Below, in pieces: positions 8,354 through 22,004 of a stretch of DNA of 64,000 nt. The notes beneath the pieces were generated by a model. It saw only the letters and a list, made by a program, of their open reading frames with translations, was not told the DNA's origin and ran no database searches. Numbering within the stretch: position 1 is the stretch's first letter; each line of letters begins with the position of its first letter. This stretch comes from Paenibacillus koleovorans NBRC 103111 (GTDB lineage: Bacteria; Bacillota; Bacilli; Paenibacillales; NBRC-103111), in NCBI RefSeq assembly GCF_004000845.1, contig NZ_BIMA01000030.1, positions 1-64,000 on the forward strand. The letters are read 5' to 3'. The translations under genes and the position numbers were made by a program.

Positions 8354-8917
8354 CTACAAATTTAACCCATCCAGCCAACTCGGCAACAAGCTAGCCCGGT
8401 AGGTCGGTTTGCTCTGCTCAAATTCAACCAAAACCTCGTACTCATCACGAGAATTGTCCAGAACTACGGCAACATCCGCTTGACTCAGAGCATCCTTCAG
8501 ATTGCAGAGCGACACCCCGTAGCGGCGAACAATATCTGCCGGCGCGATGTAATGACCGCCCTCTAGCACTCGCGTTCTGACTCGGTCAATGTGCATTTGG
8601 ATATTTTGCAGTCCGATATAATAAAAGTATACTTTATATCCGGCCATTCCGGCTGCTGCCATCTGTTTAATGACGTATTGGCCTGAGAGTGTGGTTTCCA
8701 TGGCGAAGGAATTACGTCGAGCCAGACAGTCCCTAATTCTGCGAATCGCTTCTTTTCCGGCGGACAAGTCTGCACTTCGTGGGTTGGATGGATTCAATTG
8801 TTTGGCAATCAAATCCGGGTTTATGATGACATCGAATGCTTGCCCGTAGTGCTCGATAAGAGTCGATTTTCCCGCTCCATTGCATCCGGCAAAAACGTAA
8901 AGCTCCGGCTCCAACAT
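8354..8917 (-). CDS. Zeta-toxin-like P-loop kinase
   Basis: 187 aa from the ATG at 8917, four bases after the stop of the partner gene; a longer in-frame start would overlap that gene. Seen: Walker A GCNGAGKST (residues 11-19), INPDLIAKQLNP, then a METTLSG segment and YFYYIGL, all landmarks of the zeta toxin/UDP-GlcNAc kinase family. Known: zeta toxins phosphorylate UDP-N-acetyl sugars and block wall synthesis. The tight coupling to a 65-aa upstream gene suggests a toxin-antitoxin pair. The classical epsilon antitoxin is absent. Some relatives are chromosomal kinases of other roles, so toxicity is inferred. Confidence 0.8.
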   Translation of the reverse strand: MLEPELYVFAGCNGAGKSTLIEHYGQAFDVIINPDLIAKQLNPSNPRSADLSAGKEAIRRIRDCLARRNSFAMETTLSGQYVIKQMAAAGMAGYKVYFYYIGLQNIQMHIDRVRTRVLEGGHYIAPADIVRRYGVSLCNLKDALSQADVAVVLDNSRDEYEVLVEFEQSKPTYRASLLPSWLDGLNL

Positions 8918-8921
8918 CTTC

Positions 8922-9119
8922 TTATTCAATTGGAAACTCCAGCGATTTTCCGTCGCCATCTACGACAAGAGCGTATTTCCGTCCGTCTGCATCTTCGCGT
9001 ACCCGGTTCCCGTTCTGCATATAAAATAGCGGAGCGCCTGCCAGTCGCGCCTTTTCACGTACGGACTTGCTTGCTGCCTTTAGAACCTCCTGAAGCTCTT
9101 GACCCTTCTTGACAGTCAT
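8922..9119 (-). CDS. Small partner of zeta toxin, putative antitoxin
   Basis: 65 aa. The ATG at 9119 follows GAGGTGTGCGCG. The N-terminal half is basic and helical (TVKKGQELQEVLKAASKSVREKARLAG). The C-terminal half is a beta hairpin (PLFYMQNGNRVREDADGRKY). It does not resemble epsilon or the PezA HTH protein. Position and the 4-nt gap to the toxin argue for an antitoxin, but no inhibitory fold is recognised. It ends 80 nt from the ssrA 3' end. Confidence 0.6.
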   Translation of the reverse strand: MTVKKGQELQEVLKAASKSVREKARLAGAPLFYMQNGNRVREDADGRKYALVVDGDGKSLEFPIE

Positions 9120-9166
9120 CGCGCACACCTCAGCATCCTCAAAAATTGGGTTCTCTATTAGTTTAA

Positions 9167-9194
9167 CAAAAACCCGACCTCATGCGGTCGGGTT
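9167..9194 (-). terminator. ssrA terminator
   Basis: On the minus strand AACCCGACC, loop GCATGA, GGTCGGGTT, then TTTGTT. It starts 6 nt after the tmRNA CCA end. Confidence 0.85.
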
Positions 9195-9199
9195 TCTGA

Positions 9200-9564
9200 T
9201 GGTGGAGGCGAGGGGATTTGAACCCCTGTCCGAAGGCAACGCCACACCGGTGTCTACGGGTGTAGTCACGATATTGATGTCACCCGAGCGTCGTCTCGTA
9301 ACCGACTACGCGTTGGGTCAGCCTGATTGTCTTATTCCGTCCGACCCCAGGCGGAGACCGAGCGGCGGATCCCACTAGAGTTGAGCCCCTATCCTAGCAC
9401 ATGGGCGATGCGAGGTAGAAGCACGAGAGCAGGTTATTAAGCTGCTACTGCGTAAGAAGTTGTACGGTTGCCATTTAATTGGCTTTAGCGTTGATGAAGT
9501 GGACGCGTCCCCACTACCCGCGACCGGAGCTCGAACTACCCCCGTCGAATCCAATAACGCCCCC
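9200..9564 (-). ncRNA. ssrA: tmRNA (10Sa RNA)
   Basis: Rescues ribosomes stalled on truncated mRNA with SmpB. Seen: the 5' end GGGGGCG pairs with CGCCTCC before the encoded CCA. GGATTCGAC near the 5' end is the family signature, and a T-arm GGTTCAAATCC is at the 3' end. The tag frame runs from 9472 down to 9440: GGC AAC CGT ACA ACT TCT TAC GCA GTA GCA GCT then TAA TAA, so the tag is (A)GNRTTSYAVAA. Length 365 nt, normal. smpB and rnr lie just upstream on the same strand. Its 3' end is repeated at 7165-7298, which marks an integration site. Confidence 0.95.
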
Positions 9565-9726
9565 AAGTTAGAAAATGTTCCTTCCCCGACCGAAGCCGGG
9601 AAAGAAACGAATATCTCACATCATTCACACGCACCAGTCCGGATCCCTTCCACAAGATCGAACTGCCGCCATGTGACGGAGAAGAAGAAAAAAAGATTAT
9701 GCAGCAAGTTTCCCCGCTACAGTCTT

Positions 9727-9732
9727 AGTATA
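9727..9732 (-). promoter_or_regulatory. Possible ssrA promoter (-10)
   Basis: On the minus strand GATATACTAAG contains a perfect TATACT about 160 nt before the mature tmRNA 5' end; no convincing -35. The 9565-9817 gap between ssrA and smpB shows nothing else of note. Confidence 0.3.
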
Positions 9733-9817
9733 TCACATTGGACTGCACTCGGGTAAAAAGGTTGCTGTCAGATCCGGTCGTCACTGTCAACGTTGCCAAA
9801 AGCCACCTGTCCAACCG

Positions 9818-10297
9818 TTACCTTGCTACCTTCTGCTTCTCCCGCAACGCACGCTGAATGTCGCGCTGTGCATCGCGTTTCGCTTCGGTATCGCGCTTGT
9901 CGTACTGCTTCTTGCCTCGGCCGACGCCGATCAAGAGCTTGGCGAACCCGTTACGGATATAAATTTTCAAGGGAACGATTGTAAAGCCTTGCTGTTTGGT
10001 AACGCCCAGCAGCTTGTGAATCTGTTCCTTCTTCAAAAGCAGCTTGCGCGCTCGAGTCGGATCCAACGGATTGCTCCGGTTGCCCTGCTCAAACGGACTG
10101 ATGTGCATGTTGTGAGCGAACGCTTCGCCGTTCCGAATAGTACAGAAGCAGTCGGAGATGTTCGCCTTGCCCAGCCGAATGGACTTGATCTCGGTCCCGC
10201 TCAGCACCATGCCGGCTTCGTACGTGTCTTCGATGAAGTAATCGTGGGAAGCCTTCTTATTCTGCGCAAGCACTTTGCCGTCGCTTTTCTTGGTCAA
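9818..10297 (-). CDS. smpB: SsrA-binding protein SmpB
   Basis: 159 aa. Binds the tRNA-like part of tmRNA and the ribosomal decoding site. Seen: [27 protein letters not shown] and the N-terminal beta-barrel ([24 protein letters not shown]), then the basic C-terminal tail ([22 protein letters not shown]). The start is taken as TTG at 10297, because the Shine-Dalgarno GAAGGAGGG lies inside the longer frame, six bases before it. In-frame ATGs at 10318 and 10324 precede that site and would be too far upstream. Neighbours rnr and ssrA form the usual group. Confidence 0.93.
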   Translation of the reverse strand: MTKKSDGKVLAQNKKASHDYFIEDTYEAGMVLSGTEIKSIRLGKANISDCFCTIRNGEAFAHNMHISPFEQGNRSNPLDPTRARKLLLKKEQIHKLLGVTKQQGFTIVPLKIYIRNGFAKLLIGVGRGKKQYDKRDTEAKRDAQRDIQRALREKQKVAR

Positions 10298-10412
10298 GGC
10301 GATCCCTCCTTCATCCATGAACATGTACCATTAAGCGTGTGCAATGTGTTCGACTTAGGAGTTAATTGTATCAACTTCAATGGAAGAAATCAATGCGAGC
10401 CCTGCGGTATAA

Positions 10413-13118
10413 CTATTTTTTCCGCTTGCTCGCCTTGCGGGCGAAGCTGCGCATCGACTTGCCAGCGTCGCCGCCCCCATTGCCACCGAAGCCGCCGCCT
10501 GTACCGCCGGAACCACCACCACTGCCGCGGCGCTTGCCACCACGCGAGCCGCCGCTACGGCCACCTCCACCGCCGGAACCTGCCGCGTCTCCGCTGCCGC
10601 CAGCGCCGCTGCTATTCGCTCCGCTTCCCCCGCCGAAAGCAATGCCCCGCTGGCCACCAGCACCCCCACTGCCACCGGCACCCGCGCCGGTGCCACGCGC
10701 ACCACCGCCGCCTGCACCGCCGCCGCCCACGCGGTCGCGTCCGCCTTTGCGGCGCCCACCACGGCCGCCGCCGCCAAAGCCGCCGCTGCGCTCCCCGCGC
10801 CCGCCGCCGGCTCCACCGCCTGCGGCGCCAAAACCGCTGCCGCGCCGCCCGCCAGCGCTAGCGCCGGCGCCACCACTGCCGCGCTCGCCGCCGTCGCGGC
10901 CACCCCCATCGCCGCGCTCCCCGCGCCCGCGGCGACCACCGCCACCCGCGCCGACGAAGCTGACCTTCTGCTGGCGCGGCTTCATATCCACCATCTCGAA
11001 GTCGATGGTGTGCTCCGCCATGTTCACGCGAGCCACGCGAACCTTCACTTCATCGCCGATGCGATAAATTTTCGACGTCCGCTCGCCGATCAAAGCATGC
11101 TGCATCTCATGGTGATGGTAGTAGTCGTCGGTCAGATCGCTGAGCCGAATCAAACCTTCGACGGTATTGTCCAGCTCGATGAACATCCCGAAGCTCGTCA
11201 CGCTGCTGATGATGCCCTCGAACTCCTCGCCGACTTTATCCAGCATGAACTCCGCTTTTTTCAGCGCATCCGTATCCCGCTCCGCATCGACCGCCACCCG
11301 CTCGCGATCCGACGATTGCTGCGCATAGTCGTCCATCCGACTCGCCAGGTACTCGTACCGCTGCGCCGGCAGCGATCCGCCATTCTCCAACACCTCGCGG
11401 ATAACGCGATGAATGATCAAGTCCGGGTACCGCCGAATCGGCGACGTAAAGTGCGAGTAGAACTCTGCCGCCAGCCCGAAATGCCCCAAGCTGTTAGCAT
11501 CGTAACGCGCCTGCTTCATCGACCGCAGCATCACCGTGCTGATAACCGTTTGCTCCTTCGTCCCCTTAATCTGCTCCAGCAAATCCTGCAAGGCACGCGG
11601 ATGAACGGAATTGCCCTTTCCTTTGACCACGTAGCCGAAATTCGTAATGAACTCCATAAAATGCAGCAGCTTCTCGCCGTCCGGGTCCTCATGAATCCGA
11701 TACAGGAACGGCACCTTCAAGAAGTAAAAATGCTCCGCCACCGTCTCGTTCGCCGCCAGCATGAACTCCTCGATAATCTGCTCCGCCACCGACCGCTCGC
11801 GCTTAATAATGTCCACCGGTTTACCGTTCTCATCGACAATCACTTTCGACTCCTGGAAGTCAAAATCGATCGCCCCGCGCTTCATCCGACGGCCCCGCAG
11901 CTTTGTCGCCAGCTCTTCCATCAGCTCGAACGTGCCGACCAAATCCGCATACCGCTCCAGCAGCTCGGGCTCGCGATCCACTAAAATCTTCCGCACATTC
12001 GTGTACGTCATCCGTTCCTTCGTCTTGATCACGCTGGTGAAAATATCGTGCCGCACCACGTTCGCGTTCGCATCTAACTCCATTTCGCACGACATCGTCA
12101 GTCGGTCCACCTGCGGGTTCAAGCTGCAAATTCCGTTCGACAGCCTGTGAGGCAGCATCGGAATAACGCGATCGACCAAGTACACGCTGCACGCGCGATT
12201 GTAAGCTTCCTTGTCCAGCTCCGAGCTTTCCCGCACATAATAGCTCACGTCTGCAATATGCACGCCCAGCAAATAATTCCCGTTCGGCAGCCGCTCCACG
12301 TTCACCGCGTCGTCCAGATCCTTGGCATCCTCGCCGTCGATGGTCACAATGACACGATCCCTCAGATCACGCCGCCTAACCAAATCCGACTCCCGAATCG
12401 TCTCCGGCACCGCATCGGCTTCCGCCAGCACGTCCTCCGAGAACGCCTCCGGCAGCTGGTATTTGCGGATGATCGACAAAATATCGACGCCCGGATCGTC
12501 CTTGTGCCCCAGAATCTCAATGACTTTGCCTTCCGCCGCCGCACGCCCCGAAGGGTATTGCACGATCTCGATGACGACCTTCTGTCCGTCCACCGCTCCG
12601 TTGAACGATGGCTGAGGCACGAAAATATCCTTCACGATCCGCTTATCGTCCGGAATGACGAAAGCGTACGTCTCAAAGCCATGCAGAGTCCCCACGATGC
12701 GAGTGTTGGCCCGCGTGACGATCCGCGCCACTTCCCCTTCCAACCGGCCACCGCCCGCACTTTTCGACGTGATGCGAACCAGAAGGATGTCCCCATTCAT
12801 CGCGCCGTGCAAATCGTTAGCATGTATGTAGACGTCCGGATGCTCCTTATCCTCGGGCAGCAGGAACCCGAACCCTTTAGCATGCGCCTGCAGCTTACCC
12901 CGCAGCAAATTCATCCGCTCCGGCACGCCGTAACGCTCCGTCCGGGTCCGCACCAGCGCCCCTTCCTCCTCCAGCTGATTGAGCATTTTCAGAAACTGCT
13001 TGAACGCCTCCGCGTCCTCCACCTCGAAATGCTTGGCCAGCTCTTGGTACGTCATCGGCTTGTAAGCTTTTTCCCGAACGAACTGCAGCAGCTGATCGCT
13101 TGTTATCAATGTCATCAC
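10413..13118 (-). CDS. rnr: Ribonuclease R with long Gly/Arg-rich tail
   Basis: 901 aa. 3'-5' exoribonuclease for structured RNA; works with tmRNA-SmpB. Seen: an N-terminal winged helix, cold-shock domains, the RNB core with [13 protein letters not shown] (Asp cluster), [16 protein letters not shown] and an S1 domain near residues 630-710 ([20 protein letters not shown]). From residue 723 to the end (179 residues) it is nearly all Gly with Arg, Ser and Ala, ending in a basic KASKRKK-type tail. Such a tail is far longer than the short Lys-rich ends usual in this family. The start is GTG at 13118 or ATG at 13115, after GGGGAAAG. The tail is G+C-rich and repetitive, so its length may vary. Confidence 0.93.
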   Translation of the reverse strand: MMTLITSDQLLQFVREKAYKPMTYQELAKHFEVEDAEAFKQFLKMLNQLEEEGALVRTRTERYGVPERMNLLRGKLQAHAKGFGFLLPEDKEHPDVYIHANDLHGAMNGDILLVRITSKSAGGGRLEGEVARIVTRANTRIVGTLHGFETYAFVIPDDKRIVKDIFVPQPSFNGAVDGQKVVIEIVQYPSGRAAAEGKVIEILGHKDDPGVDILSIIRKYQLPEAFSEDVLAEADAVPETIRESDLVRRRDLRDRVIVTIDGEDAKDLDDAVNVERLPNGNYLLGVHIADVSYYVRESSELDKEAYNRACSVYLVDRVIPMLPHRLSNGICSLNPQVDRLTMSCEMELDANANVVRHDIFTSVIKTKERMTYTNVRKILVDREPELLERYADLVGTFELMEELATKLRGRRMKRGAIDFDFQESKVIVDENGKPVDIIKRERSVAEQIIEEFMLAANETVAEHFYFLKVPFLYRIHEDPDGEKLLHFMEFITNFGYVVKGKGNSVHPRALQDLLEQIKGTKEQTVISTVMLRSMKQARYDANSLGHFGLAAEFYSHFTSPIRRYPDLIIHRVIREVLENGGSLPAQRYEYLASRMDDYAQQSSDRERVAVDAERDTDALKKAEFMLDKVGEEFEGIISSVTSFGMFIELDNTVEGLIRLSDLTDDYYHHHEMQHALIGERTSKIYRIGDEVKVRVARVNMAEHTIDFEMVDMKPRQQKVSFVGAGGGGRRGRGERGDGGGRDGGERGSGGAGASAGGRRGSGFGAAGGGAGGGRGERSGGFGGGGRGGRRKGGRDRVGGGGAGGGGARGTGAGAGGSGGAGGQRGIAFGGGSGANSSGAGGSGDAAGSGGGGGRSGGSRGGKRRGSGGGSGGTGGGFGGNGGGDAGKSMRSFARKASKRKK

Positions 13119-13200
13119 CTTTCCCCATGGCCTCTCCTCTTCAACTCTGCAAAAGACGGCCTTCTCGCATATATACTATAGTATTCACCGTTTTACCCAC

Positions 13201-13230
13201 AAAAAAAACAGCAGGAGATCGCCCCTGCTG
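13201..13230 (-). terminator. secG terminator
   Basis: On the minus strand CAGCAGG, 8-nt loop, CCTGCTG, then eight T. It lies 27 nt after the secG stop. The plus strand also has a T-run after the stem. Confidence 0.85.
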
Positions 13231-13256
13231 CGTGTTTTTTTGCATCGTCATTAAAT

Positions 13257-13493
13257 TTAGTTGCCCACAACGTAAGCCACAACCAAAGATAAGATAAAGA
13301 AAGACACAGCGAAACCGATCGTCACTCGGGACAGGAGCAAGTCCAATCCGCGCGCCTTCTGCTTGCCGAAAAGGTGTTCCGCACCGCCGGAGATGGCTCC
13401 CGAAAGACCCGCACTCTTGCCCTTCTGCAGCAAAACGACTGCGATCAAGCCGAGAGATGAAATGATCAGCAAAATCTTAAATAAAGTTTCCAC
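13257..13493 (-). CDS. secG: Preprotein translocase subunit SecG
   Basis: 78 aa, the usual SecG size. Two membrane helices ([19 protein letters not shown] and [18 protein letters not shown]) flank the conserved [17 protein letters not shown] loop. The start is GTG at 13493, preceded by TTTAGGAGGTGGGATT; the ATG in frame at 13529 has no ribosome site. SecG assists SecYE in protein export. It has its own promoter and terminator and sits between an M50 peptidase gene and rnr. Confidence 0.93.
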   Translation of the reverse strand: METLFKILLIISSLGLIAVVLLQKGKSAGLSGAISGGAEHLFGKQKARGLDLLLSRVTIGFAVSFFILSLVVAYVVGN

Positions 13494-13587
13494 AATCCCA
13501 CCTCCTAAAGCGTAATGCAAGAAACGCACTTCGTCCGCACTCGCGAGGACCGCATATGCCTATAAAGCCCATTTCACAGCAAAACTT

Positions 13588-13616
13588 ATTATAGCATAAA
13601 CGGACGGACGAGACAA
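13588..13616 (-). promoter_or_regulatory. Sigma-A promoter of secG
   Basis: On the minus strand TTGTCT, 17-nt spacer, TATAAT, about 95 nt before the secG start codon. Confidence 0.75.
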
Positions 13617-13679
13617 CTGATCATACAACGACCGAACAACGACCGTCACCAGCCACTCATCCTCCCGTCGAAAAACGAT

Positions 13680-14420
13680 TCAACCCCGCATCCCCGTTCC
13701 CAGCCTGCCTACACGCCCGCTACCATCACCGCTGCCACTGCCTCTACGTCCTCCCGACCGACCCCGCCCGAGAAAATAGCCGATCGCCGACCGCGCGCAC
13801 AACAAGGACACGATCAGAAACACGATAGCCCACACAGGAGCCGGCACCCCCGTCACCGAGGCTAACCCCGTCGCATCTCCCGCGGCACCGGGTCTGTTCA
13901 CGCTCATCAGCAGCAAACCCAGAGGACCGACGACCGACTCTTCCAGCGAAACAAAAGCGATCAACAAGAAGTAACCATGCTGCAGCCAGCGAATTGGGAC
14001 GAGCATCACAACCGCATTCACGACCATGTAGCCCGCGAGCCAAGCGACTCCGAACCCATTGCGTACGAACAAAGCCAAGGCGATACCGGCAAGCAGCGTA
14101 CAGACGAACAGCCCTTGCCCGATCCGCCCGCGGCTATAGCAGTAGAACAAGTACACCGAGAACAACGAAGCCGTCACATAACCCGACATCGACACCGGAA
14201 TCAACCGCCACCCTGCGCTGATGTACGAATAAGTGACCCCGCTATGGTCGGCGAACAGCTGAATATACAGCACTTTGCCGGAGAGCAGCAGCGTCGTCGC
14301 CGCATGTCCAAGCTCATGAACCATCGTATCGAGATTGCGGAAAAAAGAAGAGAACGGGATCCAATGGCTCAAAATGGCGGACCCGATCAGCATCGCTACC
14401 GTAATCATCCATCGACTCAT
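13680..14420 (-). CDS. M50-like membrane metallopeptidase
   Basis: 246 aa, six to seven hydrophobic helices. Seen: HELGHA near residues 36-41, the zinc-binding HExxH of site-2-protease/M50B proteins, in a membrane segment after FFRNLDTMV. A second landmark (an NPDG-like Asp motif) is not evident, so the third zinc ligand is unclear. The last 30 residues are Gly/Arg/Ser-rich (GRGRSGGRRGSGSGDGSG), echoing the tail of the neighbouring RNase R. It lies 51 nt after eno on the same strand and may be read through from it. The substrate is unknown. Confidence 0.75.
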   Translation of the reverse strand: MSRWMITVAMLIGSAILSHWIPFSSFFRNLDTMVHELGHAATTLLLSGKVLYIQLFADHSGVTYSYISAGWRLIPVSMSGYVTASLFSVYLFYCYSRGRIGQGLFVCTLLAGIALALFVRNGFGVAWLAGYMVVNAVVMLVPIRWLQHGYFLLIAFVSLEESVVGPLGLLLMSVNRPGAAGDATGLASVTGVPAPVWAIVFLIVSLLCARSAIGYFLGRGRSGGRRGSGSGDGSGRVGRLGTGMRG

Positions 14421-14471
14421 TTGGACCCCATCCCCTTCATTGAGAAATGGTCAGCTTCAGTTTCACAGACC

Positions 14472-15764
<1,293 letters not shown>

Positions 15765-15797
15765 TCAGAACAGCTCCTTTAAAAGTAATGTATAGGG

Positions 15798-17354
15798 TTA
15801 AGCTTTTACCTCAGCGAGGATCGTGTGGCCCGTCATCTCGGCAGGCTGCTGCACACCTAGCAGTTGGAGCATCGTAGGCGCGATATCGGCCAAGATGCCG
15901 CCATCCCTTAGTGTAACAGAAGTCGAGGTGACAATGAAAGGCACCGGGTTCGTCGTATGCGCCGTGAACGGGCGGCCGTTGTCGTCCACCACGAGATCGG
16001 CGTTGCCGTGGTCGGCTGTGATCAGCGCCACCCCGCCGGCGGCGAGTACCGCTTCTACAACGCGGCCCAGACATTCGTCCGTCGCTTCGACAGCCTTGAT
16101 CGTCGGCTCCAGCATACCGGAGTGGCCGACCATGTCGGGGTTGGCGAAGTTCAGGATGATGACGTCCTGGCGGCCGGATTCGATCTCCGTTACAGCGGCT
16201 TCCGCCACCTCATAGGCGCTCATCTCGGGCTTAAGGTCGTAAGTGGCGACCTTCGGCGAGTTGATCAAGATGCGCGTCTCGCCCGGCAGCTCCACATCCC
16301 GTCCGCCGCTGAAGAAAAACGTCACGTGCGGGTATTTCTCCGTCTCGGCGATTCGCAGCTGCTTCAAGCCGTTCTGCACTAGCACTTCGCCGAGCGTGTT
16401 ATCGAGGTTCTTCGGTTTATACGCGACGAAGCCGGCTACGGTTTCGCTGAACAGCGTCAAGCAGACGAAGTACAGCCCGGCAGGGCAACGGTCGCCCCGG
16501 TCGAAGCCGCGGAAATCTTCGTTCGTGAATACTTGCGACAGCTGGATCGCGCGGTCCGGACGGAAGTTGAAGAAGACGACAGCGTCGCCCGATTCCACCA
16601 AGCCGACCGGCTCCCCGTCGGCGCCTACGATAACGGTCGGCATGACGAACTCGTCGAACACCGACTTTTCGTAGGACTCTTTCACGGCTTGGATGGGATC
16701 GGTATAACGAGGTCCGTCTCCGTACACCATGGCGCGGTAAGACTTCTCCGTCCGCTCCCAGCGTTTGTCGCGGTCCATCGCGTAGTAGCGGCCTTGCACC
16801 GTCGCGAAACGGCCAACGCCGATCTCATCGATATGCTTCTGCACCTTCTCGATGTAACCGATGGCGCTGTCCGGCGAAACGTCGCGGCCGTCCAGAAAAG
16901 CATGGATGTAGACCTCGGTTAAACCATGCGCCTTAGCCAAGTCAAGCAAAGCAAGCAGGTGGTCGATATGGCTGTGTACGCCGCCGTCCGACAGCAAGCC
17001 GTACAGGTGCAGCTTCTTACCGTTATCCTTGGCATGCCGCACCGCACCGATCAGCGTCTCATTGTCGTAAAAATCCTTGTCCCGGATCGACTTCGTGATG
17101 CGGGTCAAGTCTTGGTACACGATACGGCCGGCGCCGATGTTCAAGTGTCCGACCTCGGAGTTGCCCATCTGCCCTTCCGGCAGCCCTACAGCTTCGCCGC
17201 AGGCTATCAGCGTCGTGTGCGGGTAAGTTGCCAAGTATCGGTCGTAGTTCGGCTTGTTCGCTTGCGCCACGGCGTTGCCGTGCGTCGCACTGCGCAAGCC
17301 GAAGCCGTCCAAGATGATGAGGGCGACCGGTTTCGGCCGATTCGCTGCTGCCAT
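15798..17354 (-). CDS. gpmI: 2,3-bisphosphoglycerate-independent phosphoglycerate mutase
   Basis: 518 aa (start ATG at 17354, one base after the tpiA stop; the longer frame overlaps tpiA and is rejected). Mn-dependent interconversion of 3- and 2-phosphoglycerate. Seen: LIILDGFG, the phospho-Ser motif [10 protein letters not shown], and [14 protein letters not shown]. Also the C-terminal metal ligands ([30 protein letters not shown]). Translationally coupled to tpiA. Confidence 0.97.
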   Translation of the reverse strand: MAAANRPKPVALIILDGFGLRSATHGNAVAQANKPNYDRYLATYPHTTLIACGEAVGLPEGQMGNSEVGHLNIGAGRIVYQDLTRITKSIRDKDFYDNETLIGAVRHAKDNGKKLHLYGLLSDGGVHSHIDHLLALLDLAKAHGLTEVYIHAFLDGRDVSPDSAIGYIEKVQKHIDEIGVGRFATVQGRYYAMDRDKRWERTEKSYRAMVYGDGPRYTDPIQAVKESYEKSVFDEFVMPTVIVGADGEPVGLVESGDAVVFFNFRPDRAIQLSQVFTNEDFRGFDRGDRCPAGLYFVCLTLFSETVAGFVAYKPKNLDNTLGEVLVQNGLKQLRIAETEKYPHVTFFFSGGRDVELPGETRILINSPKVATYDLKPEMSAYEVAEAAVTEIESGRQDVIILNFANPDMVGHSGMLEPTIKAVEATDECLGRVVEAVLAAGGVALITADHGNADLVVDDNGRPFTAHTTNPVPFIVTSTSVTLRDGGILADIAPTMLQLLGVQQPAEMTGHTILAEVKA

Positions 17355-17355
17355 C

Positions 17356-19328
<1,973 letters not shown>

Positions 19329-19408
19329 GGGTGGGGATCCTCCTGATACGGAATTGGGCGAAATGAAACGAACCGAAGGTAAAACGAAGGCGTGCATGTC
19401 AACAGGCA

Positions 19409-19432
19409 AAGAGGAGAATCGCTTCTCCTCTT
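19409..19432 (-). promoter_or_regulatory. Hairpin between gap and pgk
   Basis: AAGAGGAGAA, loop GCGA, TTCTCCTCTT on the minus strand, a perfect 10-bp stem 24 nt after the gap stop. It is followed by TGCCTGTTG rather than a U-tract. It probably protects the gap mRNA end or only partly terminates, letting gap be made in excess of the later genes. Confidence 0.6.
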
Positions 19433-19455
19433 GACCCACTAAATATGAGAGGCTC

Positions 19456-20472
<1,017 letters not shown>

Positions 20473-20558
20473 CTAGGAAAATAAGTTGATATATATTTTC
20501 AAGACTGCCCATAAAAAGGCGTCAAGACAACATGGGTTGGAGCCGATCTCGAGCATTT

Positions 20559-21578
20559 TCAATATTTCAAAATTTCTTGCGCCGCCGCCTCGTCCGTGAC
20601 GAGCACGTCGTTGTGGCCGTACCGCATGACCGATGCGATCGCTTCGCCCTTGCTGCGTCCACCCGCTACCGCGATGACGACCTGCGAGTTCTGGATGTCT
20701 TCGATTCTAAGTCCGACCGTGGGCATTCTATGAACGACTTTCCCTTGCCGGTCAAAATAGTAGCCGAACGCTTCCGCAAGCGCGCCTTCCTGCTGCAGCC
20801 CTTCGATCGTCTGCGGATCGACCTTGCGCCGGCGGGCCATCACCATAGCGTCCCCGATGCCGTGTACGACGATGCGGGCGTGGCGGATGATGTCCACGAG
20901 CTCGCGAATAGTCGAGTCCTGCATCAGAGTCTGATAAGCTTCCTCGCCGAGATGGTCCGGTACGTGCAGCAGCCGGTATTGGCCGCCCGTCTTCTTGGCC
21001 ATCGTCGAAGCGATCGTGTTGGCTTGAAGCTCCACGCTCTCTCCGAGTCCGCCTCGCGCCGGGACGAATAGGCTCCCCTTCAGCGCCGAAGAGACCGTCA
21101 TGAACTCCGCAATCTCCGCCAGCGTCGATCCTCCGGTTACGGCAATGACGCCGTCCTTGGTCGCGAACTTGCGCAATGCAGCGGCTCCGGCTCGGCCAAG
21201 CTCCTTCTTCGTGACGGAGGAATGGTCCCAATCGCCCGGAACGACGACAACCTGATCGAGGTCGTACCGCTCCTTGAGCTGCTCCTCCAGATCGGACAAG
21301 CCCAGCAGATCCTTGATCAACGGCTCCATATCGGCCAGCAGGCGTTTCCCGCTCTCGGTGAGCATCATGCCTGTAGACTCCGACTCCAGCAACCCTTGTT
21401 CCTTGAGAAAATCGACCTCGGCCCGCAGCACTCGTTCCGTCAAGTCCAAGTTGGCGGCTAATGCCCGCCTGCCGATAATCCCGGAGAACTGAATATGATG
21501 GAGAATGGTGTACCGCTTCTTCAGCACCTCGGTCAAGTCCGGCAGCAGCAGCTTCTGTATATCAAGAATTTGCCTCAT
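20559..21578 (-). CDS. cggR: Central glycolytic genes regulator CggR
   Basis: 339 aa, SorC/DeoR-type repressor. Seen: an N-terminal HTH (ILHHIQFSGIIGRRALAANLDLTERVLRAEVDFL), then the sugar-binding domain (VPGDWDHSSVTKKELGRAG, VTGGSTLAEIAEFM, GIGDAMVMARRR). Known: it binds fructose-1,6-bisphosphate and releases its operator. The start is ATG at 21578, 11 nt after AGGAG; a GTG 4 codons upstream is less well spaced. First gene of the glycolytic operon. Its own operator lies between promoter and gene, so it is autoregulated. Confidence 0.95.
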   Translation of the reverse strand: MRQILDIQKLLLPDLTEVLKKRYTILHHIQFSGIIGRRALAANLDLTERVLRAEVDFLKEQGLLESESTGMMLTESGKRLLADMEPLIKDLLGLSDLEEQLKERYDLDQVVVVPGDWDHSSVTKKELGRAGAAALRKFATKDGVIAVTGGSTLAEIAEFMTVSSALKGSLFVPARGGLGESVELQANTIASTMAKKTGGQYRLLHVPDHLGEEAYQTLMQDSTIRELVDIIRHARIVVHGIGDAMVMARRRKVDPQTIEGLQQEGALAEAFGYYFDRQGKVVHRMPTVGLRIEDIQNSQVVIAVAGGRSKGEAIASVMRYGHNDVLVTDEAAAQEILKY

Positions 21579-21637
21579 GGGCGCCGTCACTCCTGCTCTC
21601 GACTTGGCAGCATGATTGTTTGCTGTGGATCAGGGTT

Positions 21638-21676
21638 CGGGACATTTAATGTCCCGCATAATCTTTTTGCGTCCCG
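21638..21676 (-). promoter_or_regulatory. CggR operator
   Basis: On the minus strand CGGGAC, then CGGGACATTAAATGTCCCG 15 nt later. This repeats the CGGGAC-N6-TGTC layout known from B. subtilis, with a degraded TGTC in the upstream half (AGAT). It lies just after the -10, so bound CggR would act as a roadblock. Confidence 0.85.
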
Positions 21677-21688
21677 CTTGCATTTTTA

Positions 21689-21717
21689 ATTATATTCCTC
21701 CGTTGTATGAAATGCAA
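21689..21717 (-). promoter_or_regulatory. Promoter of the cggR-gap operon
   Basis: On the minus strand TTGCAT, 17-nt spacer, TATAAT. The predicted start of transcription falls a few bases before the CggR operator. Confidence 0.75.
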
Positions 21718-21809
21718 GTCGGGTAAGAGCTTGATTTTTTGTAAACCATGCTCTATAATAATTTTTGCTGCCGAAAAATATCGGGCGGCGACATGCACCC
21801 TTATAAAAT

Positions 21810-21884
21810 GCGCTCGTGGTCCAATGGATATGACGTAGGCCTCCGGAGCCTGAGATCGAGGTTCAATTCCTCGCGAGCGCGCCA
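21810..21884 (+). tRNA. tRNA-Arg (anticodon CCG)
   Basis: 75 nt cloverleaf: acceptor GCGCTCG with CGAGCGC, anticodon stem TAGGC/GCCTG with loop CTCCGGA (anticodon CCG), T-arm CGAGG TTCAATT CCTCG, discriminator G and encoded CCA. B. subtilis also has a tRNA-Arg next to clpP. Confidence 0.93.
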
Positions 21885-21955
21885 TCCTTATTCACAACGA
21901 CGAACTAACGCCTGGAGCCGCACGAACGGTTACACGCGTTTTTATTTTTCTCTCG

Positions 21956-21995
21956 TTTGACCTTTCTTGACCTTTGGCGTTTTTTTCGTTATGAT
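21956..21995 (+). promoter_or_regulatory. clpP promoter overlapped by a CtsR box
   Basis: TTTGACC TTT CTTGACC matches the CtsR heptad repeat (TTTGACY-NTN-TTTGACY) at all but one position. Its second half is the -35 TTGACC (21967-21972), followed after 17 nt by the -10 TATGAT (21990-21995). CtsR bound here would block RNA polymerase until heat or protein stress. Confidence 0.88.
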
Positions 21996-22004
21996 GAGTT
22001 TAAT

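Larger units (their letters stand above)
7129..9199. mobile_element. Small genomic island bounded by ssrA 3' ends
   Basis: The segment between the orphan tmRNA 3' end and the intact gene holds an insertion sequence and a zeta toxin pair, and no integrase. The arrangement (intact gene, island, repeated 3' end) is the usual footprint of integration at ssrA. The A+T-rich genes to the left may belong to an older element inserted at the same place, or may be what remains of one. The left limit of the whole island is outside or undetermined. Confidence 0.6.

Noticed and set aside
9200-9564. Short ORFs across the tmRNA gene
   Set aside because: The stretch is fully explained by tmRNA structure and its tag frame.
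10366-11067. Pro-rich plus-strand frames opposite the RNase R tail
   Set aside because: Complement of the Gly/Arg repeat codons of rnr; low-complexity only.
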